Source of the DNA: Hamadaea flava
Lineage (GTDB): Bacteria > Actinomycetota > Actinomycetes > Mycobacteriales > Micromonosporaceae
Reading direction: 5' to 3'
Assembly: GCF_024172085.1 (NCBI RefSeq)
Contig: NZ_JAMZDZ010000001.1
Location: 5,208,001-5,272,000, forward strand
DNA: 64,000 nucleotides
Part shown: positions 42,292 to 51,011 of the stretch, in pieces
Numbering within the stretch: the stretch's first letter is position 1
How the letters are laid out: each line of letters begins with the position of its first letter
The notes under the pieces: generated by a model
The model's input: the letters and a program-made list of their open reading frames with translations, nothing else
What the model was told of the DNA's origin: nothing
Database searches by the model: none
Position numbers and translations under genes: made by a program

Positions 42292-43084
42292 GCGCGGAAA
42301 GGGTGGTGAGGTGTTGGCGGGCGAAGGTCAGCGCCTCGGCCAGCAGCTCTTCGCGTTCGGCTCGGCTGGCCGAGCGCCGGGTCGCGACTTCCACCGCGAT
42401 GGACCCGGTGAAGCCGCGTTGGGCCAGCGACGACAACAGTTCGGCGCAGGGTTGCTTGCCTCGGCCGGGGACGAGGTGTTCGTCGCGGCCTTCGCCGGTG
42501 CCGTCGCCGAGGTGGATGTGGGCCAGGCCGGTGCCCATCGCGTCGGCCATCGCGAGCGAGTCCATCTTGGCTGCCGCGCAATGCGAAACGTCCAATGTGT
42601 ACGCGGCGTATCCGGTGCGGGTGGGGTCCCAGCCGGGGGAGTAGGGGACGAACTCCCGCCGGGCCATGCGGACGGGGTACATGTTCTCGACGGCGAACCG
42701 GATCTGCGGGTAGCGCTCGTTCAGCAGTCGCAGCCCCGACTCGAACGTACGCGCGTACTCCCGTTGCCAGGTGAACGGCGGGTGCACCACGACGGTGTCG
42801 GCTTCCAACGTCTCCGCCAACGCCGCCGCGCGCCGGAGGCGTACCCAGGGGTCACTGGACCAGACCCGCTGGGTGACCAGGAGGCAGGGCGCGTGGATGG
42901 ACCCCACGCGGACCCCGTAGTGCGAGGCGAGGCCGCGCAGCGCCCCGGCGTCCTGGCTGACCGCGTCGGTCCAGACCATGACCTCCACGCCGTCGTATCC
43001 GAGTGCGGCCGCCAGCTCGAACGCGGCGGCGGTGGGCTCGGGAAATACGGACGAACTGGAGAGGAGCACCGGAGTTCTGGGCAT
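42284..43084 (-). CDS. sugar phosphate isomerase/epimerase (xylose isomerase-like TIM barrel)
   Basis: A 266-residue TIM-barrel protein of the AP endonuclease 2 / xylose isomerase-like family. Motifs are AALGYDGVEVMVW, VGSIHAPCLL, DTVVVHPPFTW, RFAVENMYP, YTLDVSHCAA and LAHIHLGDGTGEGRDEHLVPGRG, which provide the usual Glu/His/Asp metal ligands. An ATG at 43084 begins the conserved MPRTPVLLSSSS; AGGAGG is present but only 1 bp away, so the upstream GTG at 43108 remains possible. It occupies the same neighbourhood as Rv0498 in M. tuberculosis (from memory). Substrate unknown. Confidence 0.83.
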   Translation of the reverse strand: MPRTPVLLSSSSVFPEPTAAAFELAAALGYDGVEVMVWTDAVSQDAGALRGLASHYGVRVGSIHAPCLLVTQRVWSSDPWVRLRRAAALAETLEADTVVVHPPFTWQREYARTFESGLRLLNERYPQIRFAVENMYPVRMARREFVPYSPGWDPTRTGYAAYTLDVSHCAAAKMDSLAMADAMGTGLAHIHLGDGTGEGRDEHLVPGRGKQPCAELLSSLAQRGFTGSIAVEVATRRSASRAEREELLAEALTFARQHLTTLSARS

Positions 43085-43135
43085 GCCTCCTAGGCTAGCC
43101 CGGTTCACGAAATGCGCCGGGAAGCCGAGCGCTGC

Positions 43136-43966
43136 TCAGCCGGCCGGATGGGGTGCGACCAGGCCCTTCTTCGCGCGGGCCGCACACAGCCGAGCCAGCT
43201 CGTCGTACGCGGGCTGACCGATGAGCGCGATCAACTCCGGCGCGTAGGAGACGTAGACCGGGGTGCGATCGACCCGGGCGTCCGGCGACGAGGTGCACCA
43301 CCAGTGCAGGTCGTGACCGCCCGCGCCCCAGCCGCGCCGGTCGAACTCGGTGATGCTGGTGATCAGCACCTTGGTGCCGTCCGGGCGCTTGTGCCACTTC
43401 TGATCGCGGCGGATCGGGAGCTGCCAGCAGACGTCGGGCTTGTACTCCAACGGGTGAACGCCGTCCCGCAGCGCCTGGCCGTGCAGCGCGCAGCCGCCGC
43501 CCCCGGGGAAGTCGGCGTCGTTGAGGAAGACGCACGGGCCGTCCTCACTCTGGGTCGCCGTACGCCGGGCGGGCTCCTCGTCGTTCAGCTCGTCGAGTTC
43601 CGTCCAGTTCTTGAAGCCCTTGCGGTAGTGCTGCCACGTCTCCGGGGTCAGCTTCCGGACGGCGGACTTCACGCGGCGGATGTCGTCGGCGTCGGTCAGG
43701 AACGCGCCGTGCGAGCAGCAGCCCTCGATCGCGCGGTCCTTGATGATGCCGTGGCAGCCCTTGCCGTAGACGCAACTCCACCGGCTCAGCAGCCAGGTGA
43801 GGTCGGCCCGGATGAGCTGCGTGTCGTCGGCGGGGTCGGCGAACTCCACCCACTCACGCGGGAAGTCCAGCCCCACCTCGCGGTCGCGGGGGTTCACCGG
43901 CGTCACCGGCAAGGTCTTGCGCGGCGCGGGCGCGCCTTGGCGCTGGGTGGTTTCGCTGATAGACAC
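43136..43966 (-). CDS. conserved actinobacterial Cys-rich protein, unknown function
   Basis: A 276-residue soluble protein with conserved-looking cysteines in [40 protein letters not shown] and DVCWQLPI. Such spacing suggests a bound metal or iron-sulphur cluster, similar to YkgJ/DUF3109-type proteins; this is inference. It is divergent from the Ppx phosphatase across 43 bp, as Rv0495c is from Rv0496 in M. tuberculosis (from memory), which supports orthology but not function. Confidence 0.75.
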   Translation of the reverse strand: MSISETTQRQGAPAPRKTLPVTPVNPRDREVGLDFPREWVEFADPADDTQLIRADLTWLLSRWSCVYGKGCHGIIKDRAIEGCCSHGAFLTDADDIRRVKSAVRKLTPETWQHYRKGFKNWTELDELNDEEPARRTATQSEDGPCVFLNDADFPGGGGCALHGQALRDGVHPLEYKPDVCWQLPIRRDQKWHKRPDGTKVLITSITEFDRRGWGAGGHDLHWWCTSSPDARVDRTPVYVSYAPELIALIGQPAYDELARLCAARAKKGLVAPHPAG

Positions 43967-44009
43967 ACACCCAGCCTACGGCGACGCGCGTCCCCGGTAC
44001 GGTATTCCC

Positions 44010-44930
44010 GTGCGTCTGGGCGTGCTCGATGTCGGATCCAACACGGTGCATCTGCTGGTCGTGGATGCCTACCACGGAGCTCATCCGTGGCCGGCCCACT
44101 CGGAGAAGGCGGTGCTGCGCCTGGCCGAGCAACTCGGCCCGGACGGCTCGCTCACTCCAGCGGGCGAACAGGCCCTGCTCGCCGCGGTCCGCGACGCCCG
44201 CCTGGCCGCGGACCGGCTCGGCGTCGACGAACTGCTGGCCTTCGCGACCTCGGCGGTACGCGACGCGCGCAACTCCTCACAAGTGCTGGCGCGCGTACGC
44301 GCGGAGACCGGAGTGGAGTTGCGAGTCCTGTCCGGCGCGGACGAGGCCCGGCTGACCTTCCTCGCCGTACGCCGCTGGTTCGGCTGGTCGGCGGGGCGGC
44401 TCGCCGTCCTCGACATCGGCGGGGGTTCGCTGGAGATCGCGGCCGGCATCGACGAGGAGCCGACCTTCGCCGTCTCGCTTCCGTTGGGGGCCGGGCGGAT
44501 CACCCGCGATCGGCTCGCTGGGGATCCGCCGGCCGCGTACGTCATCGACGAGGTGCGGGCGTACGTGGCGGCGACGATGGAGGAGTTGGACGTCTCCCGG
44601 CTGGAAGGGTTCGATCGGGCTGCGGCGACGTCGAAGACGTTCCGGTCGCTGGCCCGGCTCGCCGGGGCCGCCCCGAGTGGGAAGGGCCTCTGGGCGCCTC
44701 GGGCGTTGACGCGTACGGGGTTGAAGCAGGTCCTGGGCTTCATCCGGCGGATGCCCGCCGACGCCATCGCCGAGCTCGACGGGGTCAGCCCGCAGCGGTC
44801 GCACCAGGTGCTCGCCGGGGCGATCGTGGCGCTCGCCGCGATGGATCGGCTCGATCTCGACGCCGTCGACATCTGCCCGTGGGCGCTCCGGGAGGGCGTC
44901 ATCCTCCGCCAGCTCGACCTCTCGACCTGA
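44010..44930 (+). CDS. Ppx/GppA family exopolyphosphatase / pppGpp phosphohydrolase
   Basis: A 306-residue member of the ASKHA phosphatase family that hydrolyses polyphosphate and/or pppGpp. The GTG start at 44010 gives [19 protein letters not shown], the phosphate-1 motif. The phosphate-2 motif is [14 protein letters not shown] and the catalytic Glu region is [11 protein letters not shown]. It lacks the C-terminal HD-like domain of E. coli Ppx, as do the short mycobacterial homologues. Location near senX3/regX3/phoU fits phosphate metabolism. Confidence 0.9.
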   Translation: MRLGVLDVGSNTVHLLVVDAYHGAHPWPAHSEKAVLRLAEQLGPDGSLTPAGEQALLAAVRDARLAADRLGVDELLAFATSAVRDARNSSQVLARVRAETGVELRVLSGADEARLTFLAVRRWFGWSAGRLAVLDIGGGSLEIAAGIDEEPTFAVSLPLGAGRITRDRLAGDPPAAYVIDEVRAYVAATMEELDVSRLEGFDRAAATSKTFRSLARLAGAAPSGKGLWAPRALTRTGLKQVLGFIRRMPADAIAELDGVSPQRSHQVLAGAIVALAAMDRLDLDAVDICPWALREGVILRQLDLST

Positions 44931-44933
44931 GCC

Positions 44934-45031
44934 CTGGATCAGGGGTCCGGGTCGAATCTTGGCCTGACTGCACTCCTGGCGGCTCGCCCGAGAGGCTCCC
45001 CGGCGAGATTCGGCCGAGATCGCTGATCCAG
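44934..45031. repeat. palindrome interrupted by dispersed repeat copy C
   Basis: CTGGATCAG (44934-44942) pairs with CTGATCCAG (45023-45031). The inner left flank GTCGAATCTTGGCC matches the left arm of the palindrome at 58642. In place of that palindrome's centre lies copy C of the dispersed repeat (44964-45007; CTGACTGCACTCCTGGCGG start, stem CTCGCC/GGCGAG). After it the right arm resumes with ATTCGGCCGAGA. This looks like one element inserted in another. Confidence 0.8.
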
Positions 45032-45134
45032 CGCCCAACGGCGTCCGTACAGAGCCGCGTTCACGGATGTGGACGGCATGCCATATTCCGAACGGTCGTT
45101 GACTGTATGGACAGCGATCCATTAACTGTCTTTC

Positions 45135-47459
45135 ATGATGGACGCCCACCGATCTCTTGCCGGCGCGCTCGCCGCCGCCCTGACGGCCACCACGCTCCTG
45201 TCCGTCGCCCTGCTGACCCGCTCGGTCGTCGCCGACGAAGCCGCCGACCAAGCCGTCCCGCCCGGAGCCGCCCGCACCGGGCTCGATCTGTCCAGCGCCA
45301 ATCGGCGTACGCCGGTCGCCGGGCTCTATGACTGGAGCAAGGCCGGGTATCGCAACGGGGCGAACCTGCCCGGCACGAGCGAAGTGAATCCCGACGCCGC
45401 CTGCCAGATCACGCCGGCTGAACTCGCCAGTCAGTACGCCGTGCGCCCGGACGACGGCGTGGACGACACGACCGGTCTCCAATCCGCGATCGACTTTGTG
45501 CGTACCACTTGTTCGACGACCGCGAGTTTCACGAAGCTGTCGCTGATCACGCTGCCCGCAGGCGTCTTGAAGGTGACCCGCCAACTGGGCGTGGACGCGG
45601 ACTATCTGATCGTGCGCGGGGCCGGCGGCGACCCGGCGACCGGGACCCGCCTGGTCTTCGAGCCGGACGCGAACACGCGCTACGACACGCTGACCGACGA
45701 CGGCTCGGACTGGGACGAGGACGGCATGGTGTCGGGGCAGGGCAAGGGCGGCTGGCTCTGGCCTGGCCGGGGCCTGTTCCGGGTGCAGTCCCGTCAGGTG
45801 CACAGCGCCTACGCGAGCGATTACGCCGCCGCGCCCGCCAACCGGAAGGACATCTTCGAGGGCACGGTCAACGTCCACTGGAAGGCCGGGCAGAAGCTGG
45901 CCGCCAAGCCGGGCGAGACCGCCTACGCCGCGCGCACCGGCGATTCCGTGGTCTACGTCGCGAGCCTGACCGGGCTGACCGCCGGGACGCTGGTGAACAT
46001 CCGGGCCGCCAACTCGGTGAAGTTCTACAACTCGCAGAACGTCTTCGACACCGCGCTGATGAGCAACCTGCACATGCGGCAACAGATCTTCACGATCACC
46101 GCCGTGAACTCGTCGGCGAAGTCGATCACCCTGGACAAGCCGGTGGAGTACGACGTCCCGATCACCTCCACGTCGGACGGCTCCGCCGCTATCGGCGGCA
46201 CGGTGTACGACTCGAAGGCCGCCCCACTGGTCGACCCGGTCGTCGGCGTCGGTTTCGAGAATTTCTACTTGACCCAGGCCGAGCCCGGTCTGTCCGCGGC
46301 CGACGCCGTCCACAACTACGGCAACATGGATCCGGCCGGAGAGATGCACGGCATCGTCTTCAAATGGGCGGCGAACTCCTGGGTCCGCGGCATCCGTACG
46401 TCGATGACCGGTTCACATCCGATCGTCACGGAGGAGGCGGCCCATCTCACCATTGTGGACAACTATCTGGACGGCGCCTGGAACAAAGGCAAGGGCGGCA
46501 ATGGCTACTTCCGCGGCTCCCGGGTGTGGGACTCGGTTTATGCCGGCAACACCAGCCGCAATCTGCGCCACTTCACCTTCCAGTGGTCCGCCTCGGGCGA
46601 CGTCGCGATCGGCAACGACACCGACTCCGACTTCAATCTCCACGGCGGATGGGAACGCAACAACCTGATCGAGCTGAACACCGTGACCGTCCCCTACGCC
46701 CACCGATCGGCCAACTGCCGGGCGAACTGCGGCGAGGAAGGCGGCGGCGGTCCCGACGACTCGAACTGGTTCCCGATCTGGTGGGCGGCCGGGCAGAAGG
46801 CGGTCAAGTGGTCGGGTTCGTCCGGACCGCGCAACGTCTTCTTCAACAACACCATGACCAAGCAGCTCGGCTCGGACACCGCGCCCTACACGGCGTACTA
46901 CGCCGATCACACCCGGATCTACCAATTCGGGTGGTCCGGATCCGCGTGGCAGCACCTGGACGTGGGTGGCACGCCGATCACCGACTGGGCCGGCCACGAG
47001 CAGGCCGACTACACCAACGGCCACGGCGTCGACGCATCGCGTACCGATGCGGGCCCGTCGTTGTTCCTGCTCTCCCTCACTGGTACGCCCAGCGCATCAC
47101 CGTCGCCGTCCAGTGCGTCCCCGTCTGCGTCGTCCGCCTCGCCGTCGCCGTCGCCGTCCGGGGTGGTGGGGCTGCGCTGCACGTTCGCCCAGACCTCGGT
47201 CTGGAGCAGCGGTTACGGCGGGCAGGTGACGGTCTACAACGACGGGACGGCGACCGTGCCGGCGTGGACGGCCGAGTTCGACCTGCCGACCGGGACGAGC
47301 ATCAGTTCGATGTGGCGCGCGACGTACGCCAAGACCGGAAACCACTACGTCGTGACACCGTTGTCCTACGCGGCGGACATCGCACCCGGCGGCTCGGAGT
47401 ACTTCGGCTTCAACGTCGGCGGCCTCGGTACGCCGACCGGCCTGACCTGCCGCACCTAG
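45135..47459 (+). CDS. secreted right-handed beta-helix protein with C-terminal CBM2
   Basis: A 774-residue exported protein. A signal peptide of about 33 residues ends near SVVADEA. The body (about 60-650) has the pectate-lyase-like beta-helix pattern (DDTTGLQSAIDFVR, VRGAGGDP, repeated GI-x-F/NNTMTK strands), with several Trp-rich stretches. After an Ser/Pro linker (about 655-680) comes a family-2 cellulose-binding module (CTFAQTSVWSSGYGGQVTVY ... GFNVGG, terminal Cys pair). It is likely a polysaccharide-active secreted enzyme. The catalytic residues cannot be assigned. Start at 45135 or 45138; no clear Shine-Dalgarno. Confidence 0.8.
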   Translation: MMDAHRSLAGALAAALTATTLLSVALLTRSVVADEAADQAVPPGAARTGLDLSSANRRTPVAGLYDWSKAGYRNGANLPGTSEVNPDAACQITPAELASQYAVRPDDGVDDTTGLQSAIDFVRTTCSTTASFTKLSLITLPAGVLKVTRQLGVDADYLIVRGAGGDPATGTRLVFEPDANTRYDTLTDDGSDWDEDGMVSGQGKGGWLWPGRGLFRVQSRQVHSAYASDYAAAPANRKDIFEGTVNVHWKAGQKLAAKPGETAYAARTGDSVVYVASLTGLTAGTLVNIRAANSVKFYNSQNVFDTALMSNLHMRQQIFTITAVNSSAKSITLDKPVEYDVPITSTSDGSAAIGGTVYDSKAAPLVDPVVGVGFENFYLTQAEPGLSAADAVHNYGNMDPAGEMHGIVFKWAANSWVRGIRTSMTGSHPIVTEEAAHLTIVDNYLDGAWNKGKGGNGYFRGSRVWDSVYAGNTSRNLRHFTFQWSASGDVAIGNDTDSDFNLHGGWERNNLIELNTVTVPYAHRSANCRANCGEEGGGGPDDSNWFPIWWAAGQKAVKWSGSSGPRNVFFNNTMTKQLGSDTAPYTAYYADHTRIYQFGWSGSAWQHLDVGGTPITDWAGHEQADYTNGHGVDASRTDAGPSLFLLSLTGTPSASPSPSSASPSASSASPSPSPSGVVGLRCTFAQTSVWSSGYGGQVTVYNDGTATVPAWTAEFDLPTGTSISSMWRATYAKTGNHYVVTPLSYAADIAPGGSEYFGFNVGGLGTPTGLTCRT

Positions 47460-48979
47460 CGGCGATTCGGCAGTCCCCCGGCCGGCAGGTAGAGGTGGTA
47501 GTTGGCCGCCGTCTCCACCGGCCGGTCGGGGAAGGCCGCGGCCAGCGTCGTGTCCAGCGGCGACCCGATCGGGGCGAGGTAGGTGACCACCCGTGCCGCG
47601 CCGACCTCGTCCCAGAACGGGTGGTAGCGGTTGAGCCCCTCGGTCAGGTCGTCCCCGACGACGGCGCAGATCCGCTCCTCACCGGTCTGGTAGGAGATCC
47701 AGTTGCAGGTCCAGTAGTCGGCGTACACGCGGGTCTGGTCGTGCGCGGCGAGCGCGGCGATCACCTTCGGCTGGTTCGCCGCCGCGTCTGCGTACACCGG
47801 CACGTGGACGGCCAGCGTGACCGTGGCGTACAGGGCCATCGCCACTCCGGCGGCCAGCGGGACGCCGGCGGCGAGCCGTTGCCAGTTCGGCCGGGCGATA
47901 GCGGCGATGCCCCGCCAGAGCGGCTCCAGCCAGGCCGGCGTCGAGATCAGCAGGCAGCTCAGGTAGCGCGCGCTCTCGATCGGGGAGTCGCCGGCCGACG
48001 AGTTCCGGGCGTAGGAGACGACGGTGATCAGCGCCGCGACCGCCAGGGCCAGCCGCATCCCGCTTTCCGGCGTACGCGGAGACCGGTAGGCGAGCACGGC
48101 GGCGATGACGAGGAGGGCGGCGTACGCCGGACCCCACCACAGCTGCCAGCCGGCGCAGTGGCTCGGCGCGCACAGCCCGGTGCCCAGCGGTACGCCGATC
48201 AGTCCGCCGCCGTACAGCCGTTCACTCGCCGACGGATCGGTGCCGGTGGTCTGGAGGTGCCAGAACACGGCCAGGAAGCTCTTCGAGAACGTGTTGTGCA
48301 GGTCGTGCCAGATCAACGGGAACGCGCCGAGCAGCAGCCCGCCGGCCAGCGTCCAGCCCGCCCGGGTGGCCAGGTGCCGCCGGGCGAAGACGAGCAGCAG
48401 CACGGCCGCCGCGGCGAGGTAGGGCAACGGCAGCAGGTGGTTCCAGACGATCAGCCCGGCGAGGAGGCCGATGCCGCCGGTCAGCCAAGGCCGCGGCTTC
48501 TCGCTCCGGCTCACCGCCAGCACGCCCAGCAGCAGCGCGACCAGCATGGGCGAGGTCTCGGGATAGCCGCCCCCGGCGATGAGCTGGTTCTTCACGATCC
48601 GGTCGGAGCCCAGCGCCAGCAGGCCGACCGTCGCCGTCGCCAGCCACGGCGAGTAGACGCGGCGCACCAAGGCGTACATGAGGGGGAGGAAGAGCGCGAA
48701 CAGCGCGAGCGTGGGCAGTCTCAGCGCGAGCGTGGTCGGGCCGAGCAGGCCGACGAACGGCGCCGCCAGGTACGCCTCGATCGTGCCCATGTAGTGCTGG
48801 CCGTAGAAGTAGACCGGGAAGTCCTCGCCACGCCAGATGTGCAGAGCGGCGAGGCCGATGGTGGCCTCGTCGCTGTTGGTGAGGGGTGCGTCACGCGCGG
48901 TCAGCCAAACCCGGAAGCCGACGCCGAGCAGGCCGAGCACGAACGCCACGAGGGCGGGACGTCTCCAGACCGGGGGCAC
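47456..48979 (-). CDS. GT-C fold membrane glycosyltransferase-like protein
   Basis: A 507-residue protein with about 10-12 predicted helices. The first external loop contains NSDEATIGLAALHIWRGEDF, an acidic motif typical of ArnT/PMT-type GT-C glycosyltransferases that use lipid-linked sugars. The C-terminal 120 residues form a soluble external domain (TRVYADYWTCNWISYQTGEE). The GTG start at 48979 is the only reasonable one; the Shine-Dalgarno is weak. Its tail overlaps the convergent beta-helix gene by 4 bp. Donor and acceptor are unknown. Confidence 0.75.
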   Translation of the reverse strand: MPPVWRRPALVAFVLGLLGVGFRVWLTARDAPLTNSDEATIGLAALHIWRGEDFPVYFYGQHYMGTIEAYLAAPFVGLLGPTTLALRLPTLALFALFLPLMYALVRRVYSPWLATATVGLLALGSDRIVKNQLIAGGGYPETSPMLVALLLGVLAVSRSEKPRPWLTGGIGLLAGLIVWNHLLPLPYLAAAAVLLLVFARRHLATRAGWTLAGGLLLGAFPLIWHDLHNTFSKSFLAVFWHLQTTGTDPSASERLYGGGLIGVPLGTGLCAPSHCAGWQLWWGPAYAALLVIAAVLAYRSPRTPESGMRLALAVAALITVVSYARNSSAGDSPIESARYLSCLLISTPAWLEPLWRGIAAIARPNWQRLAAGVPLAAGVAMALYATVTLAVHVPVYADAAANQPKVIAALAAHDQTRVYADYWTCNWISYQTGEERICAVVGDDLTEGLNRYHPFWDEVGAARVVTYLAPIGSPLDTTLAAAFPDRPVETAANYHLYLPAGGLPNRR

Positions 48980-49004
48980 CGAGGGAGCTTACCGGGCGGC
49001 CGGA

Positions 49005-49688
49005 TCACGGCTCGAACTTGTAGCCCAGCCCGCGGACGGTGACGAGGTACCGGGGTGTCGACGGCTCCGGCTCGATCTTGGAGCGCAGCCGCTTGACGTG
49101 CACGTCCAGGGTCTTGGTGTCGCCGACGTAGTCCGCGCCCCAGACGCGGTCGATGAGCTGGCCCCGGGTCAGCACCCGGCCCGCGTTGCGCAGCAGCAGT
49201 TCGAGCAGCTCGAATTCCTTCAGCGGCAGCGGGACGGTGTCCCCGCCGACGGTGACGACGTGCCGTTCGACGTCCATGCGGACGGGCCCGGCGCTCAACG
49301 TCGCGCCGACCGCGTCGACCGGCTCCTGCGAGCGGCGACGCAGCACCGCACGGATGCGGGCGACCAGCTCCCGCGGGGAGTACGGCTTGGTCACGTAGTC
49401 GTCCGCGCCCAGTTCCAGCCCGACGACCTTGTCGATCTCGCTGTCGCGCGCGGTGACCATGATGATCGGAACGCCCGAGCGGGCCCGCAGCTGGCGGCAG
49501 ACCTCGGTCCCGGACATCTCCGGGAGCATCAGGTCGAGCAGGACGATGTCGGCGCCGGAGCGGTCGAACTCGGTGAGCGCCGCGGTGCCGGTGGCCGCCA
49601 CCGACACCTCGAAGCCCTCCTTGCGAAGCATGTAGGAGATGGCGTCCGAGAACGCCTCCTCATCCTCCACCACGAGTACTCGTGCCAC
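49005..49688 (-). CDS. regX3: OmpR-family response regulator RegX3 (PhoP-like)
   Basis: A 227-residue regulator. The receiver has EDEE (residues 8-11), phospho-acceptor Asp52 in IVLLDLMLPEMSG and Lys100 in DDYVTKPYSPREL. The winged-helix output domain ends with VHVKRLRSKIEPEPSTPRYL and TVRGLGYKFEP, typical of RegX3/PhoP. The GTG at 49688 is preferred over a longer frame with a charged N terminus. It lies 38 bp downstream of the kinase gene. PHO-like boxes upstream of phoU suggest it controls phosphate-starvation genes. Confidence 0.93.
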   Translation of the reverse strand: MARVLVVEDEEAFSDAISYMLRKEGFEVSVAATGTAALTEFDRSGADIVLLDLMLPEMSGTEVCRQLRARSGVPIIMVTARDSEIDKVVGLELGADDYVTKPYSPRELVARIRAVLRRRSQEPVDAVGATLSAGPVRMDVERHVVTVGGDTVPLPLKEFELLELLLRNAGRVLTRGQLIDRVWGADYVGDTKTLDVHVKRLRSKIEPEPSTPRYLVTVRGLGYKFEP

Positions 49689-49726
49689 GTGTTTCTCTCT
49701 TTCTCGGTGCTCAGTGAGTCTCATGC

Positions 49727-50833
49727 TCAGAACGGTTCGGACAGGCTGAGGCCGAACTCGTCCTCGGGCGGCCGGACCGGCAGCCGCAAGGTGAACGTCG
49801 AACCGCCGCCGACGCGGCTGGAGACGTCGACGCGACCGCCGTGATTGGTCGCGATGTGCTTGACGATCGCGAGGCCCAGGCCGGTGCCGCCGGCCTCCCG
49901 GGACCGCGCCTTGTCGGAGCGGTAGAACCGTTCGAAGACCCGGTCGACCTCGTCGGGGGCGATGCCGATGCCCTCGTCGGCGACCTCGATCTCGATCTTC
50001 TCCTCGTCGCCCTGCACCGTCACGGACACGGTCTTGCCCTCGTCGGAGTACGCGACGGCGTTCTCGATCAGGTTGCCCAGCGCGGTCGCGAGCTGGCTGT
50101 CGCTGCCGTACGCCTTCAGATCGAGCCGGCCGCGTACGGCGATGTCGATCGACTTGGCCTGGGCGGCCGTCCGCGACCGGTCGACCGCCTCGGCGACGAC
50201 CCAGTCGATCTGGACCGGCTCGGGGTCCGGCAGCGGTTCGGCGCCCTGCAGCCGGGTCAGTTCGAGCAGCTCGGTGACGAGGGTGCCGAGGCGGACCGAC
50301 TCCCGCTGCATCCGCAGGGCGAAGCGCCGGGTGGAGTCGACGTCGAGCTCGCCGTCGGTGGCGTCCAGGATCGCCTCGGCGAGCAGCTGCAACGCCCCGA
50401 TCGGAGTCTTCAGCTCGTGGCTGACGTTGGCCACGAAGTCCCGGCGTACGCGGGCGACCCGGTGCGCATCGGTGACGTCGAACGCCTCGACCGCGACGAG
50501 CCCGCCGCCGAGGGCGACCGCGCGGAGGCTGACCCCCATCGGTTCGACGTCGCTGCCCTCGGCTCCCCGGGGCAGGTCCAGCTCCACCTCACGGCGTACG
50601 CCGGTCCGCCGCACCTGGCCGGCGAGCGTACGGACGATGGGGTGGGCTACCGGGGTGCCCGGCTGGGCGCCCGCACGGAGCAGGCCCATCGCTCGGGCGG
50701 CCGGATTGGCCAAGGCGATCTGGTCGGAGTTGTCGAGGACGACGACGCCGACGCGCAGCGAGTCCAGGCTCTTGCGACCGAGCCCGGCGAGCGCGTCCAC
50801 CTCTGGGGCGGCTGGCGAGCGGCGGAGGAACAC
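49727..50833 (-). CDS. senX3: sensor histidine kinase SenX3-like, without N-terminal membrane helices
   Basis: A 368-residue kinase. Residues about 20-120 form a PAS-like domain (GVVVLDNSDQIALANPAARAM). Then come the HisKA domain with His139 in DFVANVSHELKTPIGAL and HATPase_c with LIENAVAYSDEGKT, VADEGIGIAPDE and GGTGLGLAIVKHIATNHGG. Mycobacterial SenX3 begins with two transmembrane helices; here the GTG at 50833 starts directly at the PAS region, and an in-frame stop lies shortly upstream. This kinase is therefore predicted to be cytoplasmic. Confidence 0.9.
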   Translation of the reverse strand: MFLRRSPAAPEVDALAGLGRKSLDSLRVGVVVLDNSDQIALANPAARAMGLLRAGAQPGTPVAHPIVRTLAGQVRRTGVRREVELDLPRGAEGSDVEPMGVSLRAVALGGGLVAVEAFDVTDAHRVARVRRDFVANVSHELKTPIGALQLLAEAILDATDGELDVDSTRRFALRMQRESVRLGTLVTELLELTRLQGAEPLPDPEPVQIDWVVAEAVDRSRTAAQAKSIDIAVRGRLDLKAYGSDSQLATALGNLIENAVAYSDEGKTVSVTVQGDEEKIEIEVADEGIGIAPDEVDRVFERFYRSDKARSREAGGTGLGLAIVKHIATNHGGRVDVSSRVGGGSTFTLRLPVRPPEDEFGLSLSEPF

Positions 50834-50906
50834 GCTGGAACGATAGCCGGTTGTTTACCAGACTGAACAGAAAAAGCCGGGCAAAACGACCAGGTCAGGA
50901 GTCAAA

Positions 50907-50950
50907 GTTCACCTATGCGCGGTTCGGCGTTCACCGTTGTTCATCTGACG
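50907..50950 (+). promoter_or_regulatory. PHO-box-like direct repeats upstream of phoU
   Basis: Successive 11-bp units start GTTCACCTATG (50907), CGCGGTTCGGC (50918), GTTCACCGTTG (50929) and TTCATCTGACG (50940). The GTTCACC core on an 11-bp period is the Streptomyces PhoP box pattern. The site is in the divergent senX3/phoU promoter region and is probably bound by the RegX3-type regulator. Confidence 0.7.
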
Positions 50951-51011
50951 GTCGCCCGGCGCACCTAGCGTGGCCCCCGACCGACCAACAACCGACCCAC
51001 AGGGACCTTAA

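Noticed and set aside
45509-49042. 1177-codon open frame on the plus strand
   Set aside because: It is out of frame with the beta-helix gene and antisense to the GT-C gene; Arg/Gly/His-rich composition with no domain, a common artefact at this G+C.
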